Assembly: GCA_903837135.1 (NCBI GenBank)
Contig: CAILTK010000089.1
Span: forward strand, 161,777 to 225,776
Direction: 5' to 3'
DNA: 64,000 nucleotides
DNA from: an uncultured Caulobacterales bacterium
Lineage (GTDB): Bacteria > Pseudomonadota > Alphaproteobacteria > Caulobacterales > Caulobacteraceae
Shown in pieces: positions 40,132 to 48,318 of this stretch; position 1 is the first letter of the stretch; each line of letters opens with the position of its first letter. Made by a program: the position numbers and the translations under genes. Below the pieces are notes generated by a model, which ran no database searches, was not told the origin of the DNA, and saw only the letters and a list, made by a program, of their open reading frames with translations.

Positions 40132-41001
40132 TCAAGCCGCCGCCCGCGTGTGGGCATAGTGCTGGGTGCCCCGGTGGTAGACGGTGTCGGCCGGGACGAT
40201 CGCCTCGATCGGAATGTCGTCGAGCTTGGGCAGGCGGTCGTAGAGCCCGGCGAAGTCCTGCAGGGCGGCCTCGCGCAGGGCGTCGATCGACTCGATCACG
40301 AAATAGGCCTGCTGGAAGTCGTCGATCCGGTAGGGGGTGCGCATGACCCGCTCGAGGTCGAAGCCGAGCCGGTTGGGCGAGGGGTCCTCGAGGGCGAATA
40401 TGCTTTCGCTCTTGGAGGAGACGATGCCGGCGCCGTAGATGCGCAGGCCATCGTCCGAACGCATCAGGCCGAACTCGACCGTGTACCAGTAGAGCCGGGC
40501 CAGGTTGTGCAGCTGGCCGAGGCGCATAGCGCGTTGTCCGCCCTCGCCATAGGCCTGCATGAAGTCGGCGAAGGTCGGGTCGGTCAGCATGGGCACATGG
40601 CCGAACACGTCGTGGAACACGTCCGGCTCCTGCAGATAGTCGAGCTGGTCGGCCTTGCGGATGAAGTTTCCGGCCGGGAAGCACCGGTTGGCCAGGTGCT
40701 CGAAGAACACGTCGTCAGGCACGAGGCCCGGCACGGCGACCACGCGCCATCCGGTCAGCGGCTGAAGTCTGTCGGACACCCGTTCGAAGTCCGGCACGCC
40801 GGCGCCCCGAAGGTCGAGCGCGTCGAGGCCGCCCAGGAAGGCGTCGCAGGCCCGGCCGGGCAGAACCTTCGCCTGCCGATCGTAGAGGGTCAGCCAGACC
40901 GCGTGATCCTCCGCGGTATAGAGGTCCCATCCCTGGGGAATGGTCCAGTCCCCGGCGGCGCCGGGCGGTGGGGATGCGAGCGAAGGAGCGGCCATGGACA
41001 C
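40132..41001 (-). CDS. phhA: phenylalanine 4-hydroxylase
   Basis: Iron- and tetrahydropterin-dependent enzyme of about 289 residues that converts phenylalanine to tyrosine. The bacterial monodomain form is clear: DWTIPQGWDLYTAEDHAVW at the start, and FIRKADQLDYLQEPDVFHDV followed by FGHVPMLTDPTFADFMQAYG with the HDVFGH iron ligands. The later glutamate lies in WYTVEFGLM, and ESIFALEDPSPNRLGFDLER is also present. The GTG at 41001 is preferred since GGGA lies 5 bases upstream; an ATG two codons later is the alternative. It lies downstream of hspQ on the same strand. Confidence 0.95.
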   Translation of the reverse strand: MSMAAPSLASPPPGAAGDWTIPQGWDLYTAEDHAVWLTLYDRQAKVLPGRACDAFLGGLDALDLRGAGVPDFERVSDRLQPLTGWRVVAVPGLVPDDVFFEHLANRCFPAGNFIRKADQLDYLQEPDVFHDVFGHVPMLTDPTFADFMQAYGEGGQRAMRLGQLHNLARLYWYTVEFGLMRSDDGLRIYGAGIVSSKSESIFALEDPSPNRLGFDLERVMRTPYRIDDFQQAYFVIESIDALREAALQDFAGLYDRLPKLDDIPIEAIVPADTVYHRGTQHYAHTRAAA

Positions 41002-41114
41002 ACTATGATCCCGTCAGACCGAAAAATCCGTTCAAATTCCTCGGAATAAAACCCGGATGCCGGCAATCCGTTTCGCCGGGCCGACCTCGCGGACGAGAAC
41101 CATGCAGGAGCGGC

Positions 41115-41444
41115 TCAGTGGCCCATCTGCGGGCGCAGTTGATACTGGCCGTCGGAGAACTCGTTGAACAGCACCTGCGCCTGCGGATGGCCCACCGGCT
41201 CTCCGCTTTCGTCCGGCAGCAGGTTCTGTTCGGACACATAGGCGACGTAAGCGCTGGACTCGTTCTCCGCCAGGAGATGGTAGAAGGGCTGATCCCGGCT
41301 CGGACGGATCTCCTCGGGGATCGCCCGCCACCACTCCTCGGTGTTGGCGAACTGGGGGTCGACGTCGAAGATCACGCCCCGGAACGGAAAAATCCGGTGC
41401 CTGACCACCTGGCCGATGCTGAATTTTGCGAGTCGGGCTTCCAT
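41115..41444 (-). CDS. hspQ: heat shock protein HspQ
   Basis: A 109-residue YccV-like hemimethylated-DNA-binding-fold protein. In enterobacteria HspQ promotes turnover of denatured DnaA and is a Lon specificity enhancer. Diagnostic segments are AKFSIGQVVRHRIFPFRGVI, FDVDPQFANTEEWWRAIPEE and YVSEQNLLPDESGEPVGHPQ. I start at the ATG at 41444 (MEARLAKF), where similarity begins; upstream codons in phase are not conserved. It could form a unit with phhA, 113 bases downstream. Confidence 0.93.
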   Translation of the reverse strand: MEARLAKFSIGQVVRHRIFPFRGVIFDVDPQFANTEEWWRAIPEEIRPSRDQPFYHLLAENESSAYVAYVSEQNLLPDESGEPVGHPQAQVLFNEFSDGQYQLRPQMGH

Positions 41445-41638
41445 GCGATGCAATATGATTTGCCGGATGTGACCGGGAGATGAACGGTCTGTACAGCGCC
41501 ATCGCGCCGCAGGCGTGGGCGACAAGGGTTCGCAAGCGGACGGGCGCCTGTTAGGGTGGCGATCTGACGCTGCTGGGGCAGGATCAGGGCGCGGCGGACG
41601 CCTGGCGCCGGGGCCACGGCCGCCGAATCGTTGTTGGG

Positions 41639-42769
41639 ATGTTCATGATCGAAGGCGCGAGCGGGAGGGGCCCCGGAAAGCCGGCGGAGGCGCCTTCCGA
41701 GCGGTCCGGCCGCGGCGCGCCCGACTCCGCCTGCTACGCCGCCCTCGATCTCGGCACCAACAATTGTCGTCTGCTGATCGCCGCCCCGACGCGGGACGGA
41801 TTTCGCGTGGTGGAGGCGTTCTCGCGCATCGTCAGGCTCGGCGATGGTCTTTCGCGCACCGGCCGCCTCGACGCGGCGGCCATGGACCGGGCGGTGGCGG
41901 CGCTCGCGGTCTGCGCCGAGAAGATCCGCCGCCGGCGCCCGCTGCGCTTTCGCGCCGTGGCCACCCAGGCCTGCCGCGTCGCCGACAACGGTCCCGCCTT
42001 CGTCGCCCGCGTGGCGGAGGAGACCGGCATCCGTCTCTCGGTGATATCGCCGCGCGAGGAGGCGCAACTGTCGGTGGCCGGGTGCGCCAACCTGATCGAC
42101 CGCAGCCTCGACGCCGCCCTGGTGATCGACGTGGGCGGAGGGTCGACCGAGCTGTCGTGGGTCGACCTGAAGGCGTCCAGGATCGGCCCGGTCGCGTTCG
42201 GCGCCTGGCTGTCGATCCCGGTCGGCGTGGTCACCCTGGCCGAACGGTTCCCCGAGGATCTGACCTCCAGCGCCGCCTGGTACGCCGAGATGGTCGCTCA
42301 CATCCGCGAGCAGATCGCCGCCTTTCGCAACGCCGAACAGTTTCGACCCGTGTTCGAGGCAGGCCGGGCGCACCTGATCGGCACCTCGGGCGCCATCACC
42401 AGCCTGGCAGGACTGCACCTGGGCCTGCCCCGTTACGACCGGTCGCGCGTGGACGGCCTGTGGCTGACCGATGCGGACTGCGACGCCGCGGCGGACCGGT
42501 TGATCCGCCTCGGGCCGGCCGGGCGCGCGGCCGAGCCCTGCATCGGTCCGGATCGCGCCGACCTGGTGCTGGCCGGCGCGGCCATCCTGCGCGCGGTGCA
42601 GGACACCTGGCCTTGCACGCGGGTACGGGTGGCCGATCGCGGCCTGCGGGAGGGGATCCTGTTGTCGCTGATGGCCGAGGGCGCCGCCCCGCCGCGGCGC
42701 CGACGGCGCCGCCGCAAGCCCAAACCCTCCAGCCAGAGCGCGGCGGCGTCGCCGCCGCCCGCCGAATGA
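41639..42769 (+). CDS. Ppx/GppA family phosphatase
   Basis: A 376-residue exopolyphosphatase or guanosine pentaphosphate phosphohydrolase. The actin-like ATPase-fold motifs are YAALDLGTNNCRLLIA (phosphate 1), VIDVGGGSTELSWVDL (phosphate 2) and LIGTSGAITSLAGLHL. The length is that of the short two-domain form, and the C-terminus ends in a basic RRRRRRK/Ser/Ala/Pro tail. The first 30 residues before YAALDLG are low complexity; ATGs at 41639 and 41645 are both possible. Its stop overlaps the rlmE start as ATGA. In Caulobacter relatives this pairing is common, linking ppGpp metabolism and ribosome maturation only by position. Confidence 0.9.
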   Translation: MFMIEGASGRGPGKPAEAPSERSGRGAPDSACYAALDLGTNNCRLLIAAPTRDGFRVVEAFSRIVRLGDGLSRTGRLDAAAMDRAVAALAVCAEKIRRRRPLRFRAVATQACRVADNGPAFVARVAEETGIRLSVISPREEAQLSVAGCANLIDRSLDAALVIDVGGGSTELSWVDLKASRIGPVAFGAWLSIPVGVVTLAERFPEDLTSSAAWYAEMVAHIREQIAAFRNAEQFRPVFEAGRAHLIGTSGAITSLAGLHLGLPRYDRSRVDGLWLTDADCDAAADRLIRLGPAGRAAEPCIGPDRADLVLAGAAILRAVQDTWPCTRVRVADRGLREGILLSLMAEGAAPPRRRRRRRKPKPSSQSAAASPPPAE

Positions 42770-43479
42770 GCGAGCCCCCCGAGGATGAAGGGCGGCGGCG
42801 CATGGTGCGTCCGCCGAGCGGCGGCGATCCGGCCGGCCGCGGTTTCGGCACGCGCCTGAAGACCGCCGACAAGCGCAGCCTGTCGTCCCAGCAATGGCTC
42901 AACCGCCAGCTCAACGACCCGTTCGTCAAGGCGGCGCACGCCAAGGGTTATCGCTCGCGCGCCGCCTTCAAGCTGACCGAGATGGACGACCGCTTCCACC
43001 TGCTGAAGCGCGGGGCCCGGGTGATCGATCTCGGCTGCGCCCCGGGCGGCTGGCTGCAGATCGCCGTCGAGCGCGGCGCCGGCGCGGTGGCCGGCGTGGA
43101 CCTCCTGCCGGTCGACCCGGTGCCCGGCGCGGAGATTCTCAAGGCCGACTTCACCGAGCCCTGGGTCGGCGCCCGGCTGGTCGGCCTGATCGGCGGCGAG
43201 CCCGACCTCGTGCTGTCGGACATGGCCCCCAACACCTCGGGCCACCGGCAGACCGACCATCTGCGCATCATCGTCCTGATCGAGGCGGCCGCGGACTTCG
43301 CGGTGAGCACCCTGCGACCCGGCGGCGCCTTCGTCACCAAGGCCTTCCAGGGCGGCGAGACGGCGGCGGTGCTGCGCCTGCTGAGGGGCGCCTTCGCGGA
43401 GGTGCGGCAGGTGAAGCCCAAGGCCAGCCGCGCCGACAGCTCGGAGGTCTATCTCGTGGCCACCCAGCTGAAACGGTAA
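42766..43479 (+). CDS. rlmE: 23S rRNA (uridine(2552)-2'-O)-methyltransferase
   Basis: SAM-dependent RrmJ/FtsJ enzyme of 237 residues that methylates U2552 of 23S rRNA. The SAM motif is VIDLGCAPGGWLQIAVERG. The catalytic K-D-K-E set is visible: K in RSRAAFKLTEMD, D in VLSDMAPNTSGH, K in FVTKAFQG and E in SSEVYLVA. The first 40 residues are a Gly/Pro-rich leader typical of alphaproteobacterial forms. The ATG overlaps the stop of the phosphatase gene. Confidence 0.96.
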   Translation: MSEPPEDEGRRRMVRPPSGGDPAGRGFGTRLKTADKRSLSSQQWLNRQLNDPFVKAAHAKGYRSRAAFKLTEMDDRFHLLKRGARVIDLGCAPGGWLQIAVERGAGAVAGVDLLPVDPVPGAEILKADFTEPWVGARLVGLIGGEPDLVLSDMAPNTSGHRQTDHLRIIVLIEAAADFAVSTLRPGGAFVTKAFQGGETAAVLRLLRGAFAEVRQVKPKASRADSSEVYLVATQLKR

Positions 43480-43504
43480 TCGTCGGTCGTCGCAGCCAAG
43501 ACCC

Positions 43505-44101
43505 GTGAAGTCCTTATCCGCCAACAGCCTGGACGACGATCTTCGACGGCGCGATCCCGATCGCTGGCTCTCCAGCCGGTTCGTCGCCGATCCCGTCCAG
43601 CGCGCCCGGCTGGCGGCGCTCTACACCCTGGACGGCGAATGGGCCCGCGTCGCCGCCGCCGTGACCACGCCCTTGGCGGGCGAAATCCGCCTCGCCTGGT
43701 GGAGCGAGGCGCTGGAGCGGCTCGCCGCGGGTGGAACGGCCGAGCATCCGGCCCTGGCGGCGCTCGGCCAGCCGGCGGCCGCGGCGCTCCGTCCCCTGCT
43801 CGAGCAAGTGATCGGCGCGCGCCGGGAGGCGCTCGAGGACCCGGCAGCCGGCGAAGCCGCGGCGCCCACCCTCATGCTCGCCGCGGCGCGCCTGCTCGAT
43901 CCGTCGACACCAGAGGCGCCGATCCGCGCGGCGATGTCGACCGGCCAGACGGCCAAGGCCGACCTGCGGCGCCTGCCGGCCCAGGCGTTTCCGGCCCTGG
44001 CCCACCTGACCCTGGCGCGCGCCTACGACCGCGGCCGGACGCCGGGCGAACTGGAGAAGCGGCTGCGGATCACCTGGGCGGTGCTGACCGGACGGCTGTG
44101 A
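43505..44101 (+). CDS. short squalene/phytoene synthase-like protein
   Basis: A 198-residue protein whose first half (DPDRWLSSRFVADPVQRARL, then TPLAGEIRLAWWSEALERL) matches the squalene/phytoene synthase superfamily, NDUFAF6-like branch. It lacks both Asp-rich DxxxD motifs needed for prenyl transfer and is about 100 residues shorter than active enzymes. It is therefore unlikely to make squalene or phytoene. NDUFAF6 homologues act as complex I assembly factors; whether that holds here is unknown. It begins with GTG and no strong ribosome site. Confidence 0.65.
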   Translation: MKSLSANSLDDDLRRRDPDRWLSSRFVADPVQRARLAALYTLDGEWARVAAAVTTPLAGEIRLAWWSEALERLAAGGTAEHPALAALGQPAAAALRPLLEQVIGARREALEDPAAGEAAAPTLMLAAARLLDPSTPEAPIRAAMSTGQTAKADLRRLPAQAFPALAHLTLARAYDRGRTPGELEKRLRITWAVLTGRL

Positions 44102-44125
44102 AGGACTGCGGGCAGTTTCAAGTCA

Positions 44126-44220
44126 AACGCGGAGACCGCGGAGAGAGAGGAGAGGAGCGCGGAGTCACGGCTTTGCCGGCGATCGAGCTCGCCAATCGTC
44201 TCTGCGCGCTCCGCGCGTTG
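44126..44220. repeat. imperfect palindromic intergenic repeat
   Basis: AACGCGGAGACCGCGGAGAG (44126-44145) is matched in inverted form by CTCTGCGCGCTCCGCGCGTT (44200-44219), with CTCTGCG motifs continuing to about 44240. The spacer is unique. The whole gap of 221 bases between the synthase-like gene and the VanY-type gene carries no gene. The style matches dispersed non-coding repeats of this bacterial group. Confidence 0.5.
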
Positions 44221-44322
44221 TCTATGCGACCTCTGCGATGCGCCTTGAGGCGGGCAACCAAAGCTCGGCTCTCAGGTTGCGGTGTGGGAGCGCCGGCCTG
44301 AGCCGCGTCTCCGCGGAGGGCC

Positions 44323-45255
44323 TTGATCCTGATCCACCGTCTGCGCGCCGTTGTGTTCGTCGTGATGTGCGTGGGGTTCGTCACGCTCGGCGTGGCGGCG
44401 TTTCTCCAGCGCGGACGCCCGGCGCCGACGGTCGAGGTCGCGGCCCTTTCACGCGGCGCGATTCCCCATCCGCCGCCACACGCGGCGCCGGCGCCGGCGT
44501 CCCCGGGCGAAGATTGCGGTCAGCCCCGCCTGTTCGCGCCTGCGGCCCAGGACAACGCCGTCGGACTGGCGACCCTGGCCGTGGCCCCGTTCGGCGTCGG
44601 CGAGACCGGCTGGGCGGTTTATGCGCCCATGGCCGCGCGGGAGATCGCCAGCAGCTGCGCACCGGACGCGCCGGGGTTCGCCGCCGCGTTGGCGCGCTGG
44701 CAGGCGGCGCATGGCCTCTCCGGCGGGGGGCGGATGGATGCGCCGACCCTATCGACCCTGTCCACGGTCTGGCTGCTGCGACGGCCGTTCGTCCTGCTGT
44801 CGCGCAAGGCCTGCCCCCCTCCGCCGGACCTGTCGAGCCTGGCCCGGGCCGATCCGGCCGAGGCGTACGGCGGCAAGGTGGTGCTGGCCCGGCCCGCGGC
44901 GCTCGCCGCCTTCCGGCGGATGGCGTCGGCCCTGCGCGCCGTCGTACCGGAGGCGCCGCCGCTCACCATCGCGTCAGCCTTTCGGGGGGTGGACGAGGAG
45001 GCCGCGCGCTGCGCCGACGGCCGCTGCGGCTCGCCCGGCAAGGCGCGCTGCTCGGCGCACCGCACGGGTCTGGCCTTCGACCTCCTGCTCGGGGCCGCGC
45101 CGGGCTCCGATCCCTTCTCCACCGACCCGGCCAACCGCCTCTATCAGGCCGGCACGCCCACCTATCGCTGGCTGGTGGCGAACGCCGACCGGTTCGGCTT
45201 CGTCAACTATCCCTATGAGCCCTGGCACTGGGAGTGGACGGGGGAGGCGGTGTGA
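44323..45255 (+). CDS. M15 (VanY-type) D-alanyl-D-alanine carboxypeptidase
   Basis: Envelope peptidase of about 310 residues. One N-terminal membrane anchor (VVFVVMCVGFVTLGVAAFL) is followed by a Pro/Ala linker, a middle domain of unknown fold and a C-terminal M15 zinc-peptidase domain. The metal site is visible in CSAHRTGLAFDLLLG (His and Asp) and in YEPWHWEWTG (Glu and His). It would trim the terminal D-Ala of peptidoglycan stems. I use the TTG at 44323, preceded by GGAGGG only 2 bases away, so the exact start is uncertain. Six cysteines outside the anchor could form disulfides. Confidence 0.82.
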   Translation: MILIHRLRAVVFVVMCVGFVTLGVAAFLQRGRPAPTVEVAALSRGAIPHPPPHAAPAPASPGEDCGQPRLFAPAAQDNAVGLATLAVAPFGVGETGWAVYAPMAAREIASSCAPDAPGFAAALARWQAAHGLSGGGRMDAPTLSTLSTVWLLRRPFVLLSRKACPPPPDLSSLARADPAEAYGGKVVLARPAALAAFRRMASALRAVVPEAPPLTIASAFRGVDEEAARCADGRCGSPGKARCSAHRTGLAFDLLLGAAPGSDPFSTDPANRLYQAGTPTYRWLVANADRFGFVNYPYEPWHWEWTGEAV

Positions 45256-45279
45256 GGCGTGCGCTTGCTCCCGCAGCCC

Positions 45280-45879
45280 TCACAGATGGGGCAGCGCCGC
45301 CACCGCGCGCATCTTCAGGAAGGTGGCGCCCTTCAGGTCCTCGCAGCGCTTCAGCTGGGCGACGATGGCGGTTTTGGGTTTGGGCGGCGGCTTGACCGGC
45401 TTCTGCGTCTCGGGGTCGACGAACCGCCATTCGCTCGGGGCGCCGTAGTTCTTGGCCCCGCCGAGCCGCACGGTCTCGTACATCAGCTTGCGGCGGAGCG
45501 GGTCGACGTGGTGCTGGGCCAGGGCGTCGAGCAGGATGGTGTCGGCCTTTTCGCGCTGGCCGGGCTCGCCGACGGCGTAGAGATAGTCGTGGATCACCGC
45601 CGCCTCCATATTGTCGCCCATCGGGTCGATGAAGGCCGCGGCGGCGTAGGGGATCGAGGCGAAGTCGGTCTCGAAGCCCTTGGGGACGCGGATCACCTCG
45701 TGGGTCAGCGGATAGCAATAGTAATAGTCGTCGGTCAGCACGCCGACACGGCGGAACCCCTCCTTGCGCGCGTCCCGCTCTACCGCGACGTGCAGCGCGG
45801 TCTCGGGTTCGGTGCTGACGCAGCCCGCCATGACCAGGAGGGGAGCCAGGGCGGCGAGCAGGCGGAGGACGCCCCTCAT
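45280..45879 (-). CDS. DUF1353 lipoprotein
   Basis: A 199-residue protein with a lipoprotein signal ([14 protein letters not shown], Cys20) followed by a DUF1353 domain ([20 protein letters not shown], then [11 protein letters not shown]). DUF1353 is found in phage and bacterial proteins without known activity; the HDYLY motif is its most conserved part. The C-terminus is basic and Pro-rich. The ATG overlaps the trmFO stop (ATGA), so the two are cotranscribed. Confidence 0.85.
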   Translation of the reverse strand: MRGVLRLLAALAPLLVMAGCVSTEPETALHVAVERDARKEGFRRVGVLTDDYYYCYPLTHEVIRVPKGFETDFASIPYAAAAFIDPMGDNMEAAVIHDYLYAVGEPGQREKADTILLDALAQHHVDPLRRKLMYETVRLGGAKNYGAPSEWRFVDPETQKPVKPPPKPKTAIVAQLKRCEDLKGATFLKMRAVAALPHL

Positions 45880-47318
45880 GCCGCCACGCTCCGCTGTTCG
45901 CCGGCGAGCCAGGCGCCGAGGTCGGCCAGGGCCCGGGCGCTCATGGCCCGTTTCTTGGCCCGCCCGCGTTCGGCCGGGTTCAGCTTGCGCCCCTCGCCGT
46001 CGCGCCGCGGCGCCTCCAGCGGCGGCAGCAGGCCGTAGTTGATGTTCATCGGCTGGAACGAGCCGGAGCCGTGGCCCAGATGGCCGCCGGTGATGTGGGC
46101 GACGAGGGCGCCCAGCGCGGTGGTCGGCGGCGGCGGCGGCGAGAGGGCGCGCCCCAGGCGCTCGGCGGCGGCGAAGCGGCCGGCGATCAGGCCGATGGCG
46201 GCGCTCTCCACATAGCCCTCGACCCCGGTGACCTGGCCGGCGAAGCGCAGACGCGGCTCGGCCTTCAGCCGCAGCCGGTCGTCGAGCAGGCGCGGCGCGT
46301 TGATGAAGGTGTTGCGGTGCAGGCCGCCGAGCCGGGCGAACGCCGCCGCCTCGAGGCCGGGGATGGTGCGGAAGATCTCCGCCTGCGCCCCGTGCTTAAG
46401 CTTGGTCTGGAAGCCGACCATGTTGAACAGGGTCCCGAGCGCATTGTCCTGGCGCAGCTGCACCACGGCGTAGGGCTTCTGCTCCGGCCGGTGCGGATTG
46501 GTCAGGCCGACGGGCTTCATCGGTCCGAACCGCAAGGTCTCGCGGCCGCGCTCGGCCATCACCTCGATCGGCAGGCAGCCGTCGAAATAGGGCACGTGCT
46601 CCCAGTCCTTGAACTCGGTCTTGGGGCCGTCGAGCAGGGCCTGGACGAAGGCCTCATACTGGGCCTGGTCCATCGGGCAGTTGATATAGGCGGCCGCATC
46701 GCCGCCGGGACCTTCCTTGTCGTAGCGGGACTGGCGCCAGGCGATGGTCATGTCGATGCTGTCGGTCAGCACGATCGGGGCGATGGCGTCGAAGAAGGCC
46801 AGGGCGTCTTCGCCGGTGCGCTCCAGGATCGCCGCGCCGAGGGCCGGGGAGGTGAGGGGGCCGGTGGCGATCACTACGCTGTCCCAGTCGGCCGGCGGCA
46901 GGTCGGTGATCTCGCCGCGCTCGAGGCGGATCAGCGGGTGATTTTCGATCTTCGCCGTGACGCGCGCCGAGAAGCCGTCGCGGTCGACCGCCAGGGCGCC
47001 GCCGGCCGGCACCTGGCTCTCGTCGCCGGCGGCGAGGATCAGCGAGCCGCAGCGGCGCATTTCGGCGTGCAGCAGGCCGACCGCGTTGTGCTCCCAGTCG
47101 TCGGAGCGGAAGGAGTTGGAGCAGACCAGCTCGGCCAGACCGTCGGTCTGGTGCGCCGGGGTCTTCACCAGGGGCCGCATCTCGTGCAGGACCACGGCGA
47201 CGCCGGCGGAGGCGATCTGCCAGGCGCATTCGCAGCCGGCGAGGCCGCCGCCGATCACGTGCACGGGCGCCGCCGCGCCGAGGGGGGAGGGGGGATCACT
47301 AGCCATGGGCGCCACCAT
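45876..47318 (-). CDS. trmFO: methylenetetrahydrofolate-tRNA-(uracil-5-)-methyltransferase
   Basis: Folate- and FAD-dependent enzyme that makes m5U54 in the T-loop of tRNA, 480 residues. Hallmarks are the FAD loop [40 protein letters not shown], and the conserved CSNSFRSDD containing the catalytic-type cysteine. [38 protein letters not shown] and [17 protein letters not shown] also match. Either ATG (47318 or 47306) could be used. The gene is divergent from the membrane-protein array and overlaps the DUF1353 gene downstream. Confidence 0.96.
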   Translation of the reverse strand: MVAPMASDPPSPLGAAAPVHVIGGGLAGCECAWQIASAGVAVVLHEMRPLVKTPAHQTDGLAELVCSNSFRSDDWEHNAVGLLHAEMRRCGSLILAAGDESQVPAGGALAVDRDGFSARVTAKIENHPLIRLERGEITDLPPADWDSVVIATGPLTSPALGAAILERTGEDALAFFDAIAPIVLTDSIDMTIAWRQSRYDKEGPGGDAAAYINCPMDQAQYEAFVQALLDGPKTEFKDWEHVPYFDGCLPIEVMAERGRETLRFGPMKPVGLTNPHRPEQKPYAVVQLRQDNALGTLFNMVGFQTKLKHGAQAEIFRTIPGLEAAAFARLGGLHRNTFINAPRLLDDRLRLKAEPRLRFAGQVTGVEGYVESAAIGLIAGRFAAAERLGRALSPPPPPTTALGALVAHITGGHLGHGSGSFQPMNINYGLLPPLEAPRRDGEGRKLNPAERGRAKKRAMSARALADLGAWLAGEQRSVAA

Positions 47319-47393
47319 AGCCGTCCCGCCGCGTTGAAAAAATGGCTTGCGATCCGAACTCAGGAACGCGAGGGGAGCGACGGACGAGGATCC

Positions 47394-48224
47394 ATGACCA
47401 CCACACCCCTATCGACGATACGCCCCGGGGGCGCGCTATCCCTGTCCGACGTGGTCCGGGCGGCGATGGGCGCCTGGCGGCCGATGCTGATCGCCGCCTG
47501 GGCGCCGCTGCTGGGGCTGGCGGCGGTGTCCCTCGCCATCAGTCCGGCCTTCGGGCTCGCCCCCGTGTGGTCGCTGGCGCTGGCGCCGGTCGACCTCCTG
47601 GTGTCGGTGGTCGCCTATGGGGCGATGATGCGGATCGCCCTGCGGGACCGGCACCCGGGCGAGAACGACTATCGACCGCGCCCGGCCGGCCTGCAGTGGT
47701 CCGGGATCGAGACGCGTCTGCTCGGCGCCTTCCTGCTGATCGGCCTGTTCGTCGCCCTGTCCGCGCTGGGCGCCGTGTTCGCCACCCTGCTCATCGCCAT
47801 CATCGTCGCCGCGGCGACCGGTCAACTGCCGCGGGCGGCCGGAAGCTTTCTGGCCACGCCCTCCGGCATGGCGGCGGCCGCCGTTCTGGCGGTGATCCTG
47901 GCCTTTATCCTCTGGGCCTGCGTGCGGCTGATCCTGTCCACCGCCGCGACGGCCGATCGGCGGCGGGTGCAGGTGTTCTCCACCTGGAGACTGACGCAGG
48001 GCAGCGTTCTGACGCTGGCCCTGGCCTTGCTGGCCATCGCCGCGCCCGCCGTGATTCTGGGCGCGGCGGCGCGTACGCAGGCCGCCGGTCCCGTCGCCCT
48101 CGTGCTCTGGGGCGCCTACGCCCTGGTCATCGGTTTCGTGCAGACGCCGCTCACCGCCGCGGTGTCCGCCCAGGCTTATCGGCGGCTGAGCGCGCCGGTC
48201 GACGCCGCCGACCCGTACAACTGA
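47394..48224 (+). CDS. polytopic membrane protein, array member 1
   Basis: Unrecognised 276-residue membrane protein with about six hydrophobic segments. It shares a pattern with the three genes that follow: an N-terminal amphipathic start ([20 protein letters not shown]), a middle [12 protein letters not shown] block with invariant E-x-R, and a late [27 protein letters not shown] block. The ATG has GAGGA close upstream. The pattern is reminiscent of GDPD-membrane-domain or DUF975-like proteins, but I do not assign a family. It is divergent from trmFO. Confidence 0.75.
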   Translation: MTTTPLSTIRPGGALSLSDVVRAAMGAWRPMLIAAWAPLLGLAAVSLAISPAFGLAPVWSLALAPVDLLVSVVAYGAMMRIALRDRHPGENDYRPRPAGLQWSGIETRLLGAFLLIGLFVALSALGAVFATLLIAIIVAAATGQLPRAAGSFLATPSGMAAAAVLAVILAFILWACVRLILSTAATADRRRVQVFSTWRLTQGSVLTLALALLAIAAPAVILGAAARTQAAGPVALVLWGAYALVIGFVQTPLTAAVSAQAYRRLSAPVDAADPYN

Positions 48225-48318
48225 GAGGGGCGCGCCATTGCCATGAACTCCGGCGCGCGCAAGAGTTAACGTCGAGCACCGGCCGCATGGCGCCGGAGCG
48301 GGGGAAGAGGATACGGTA

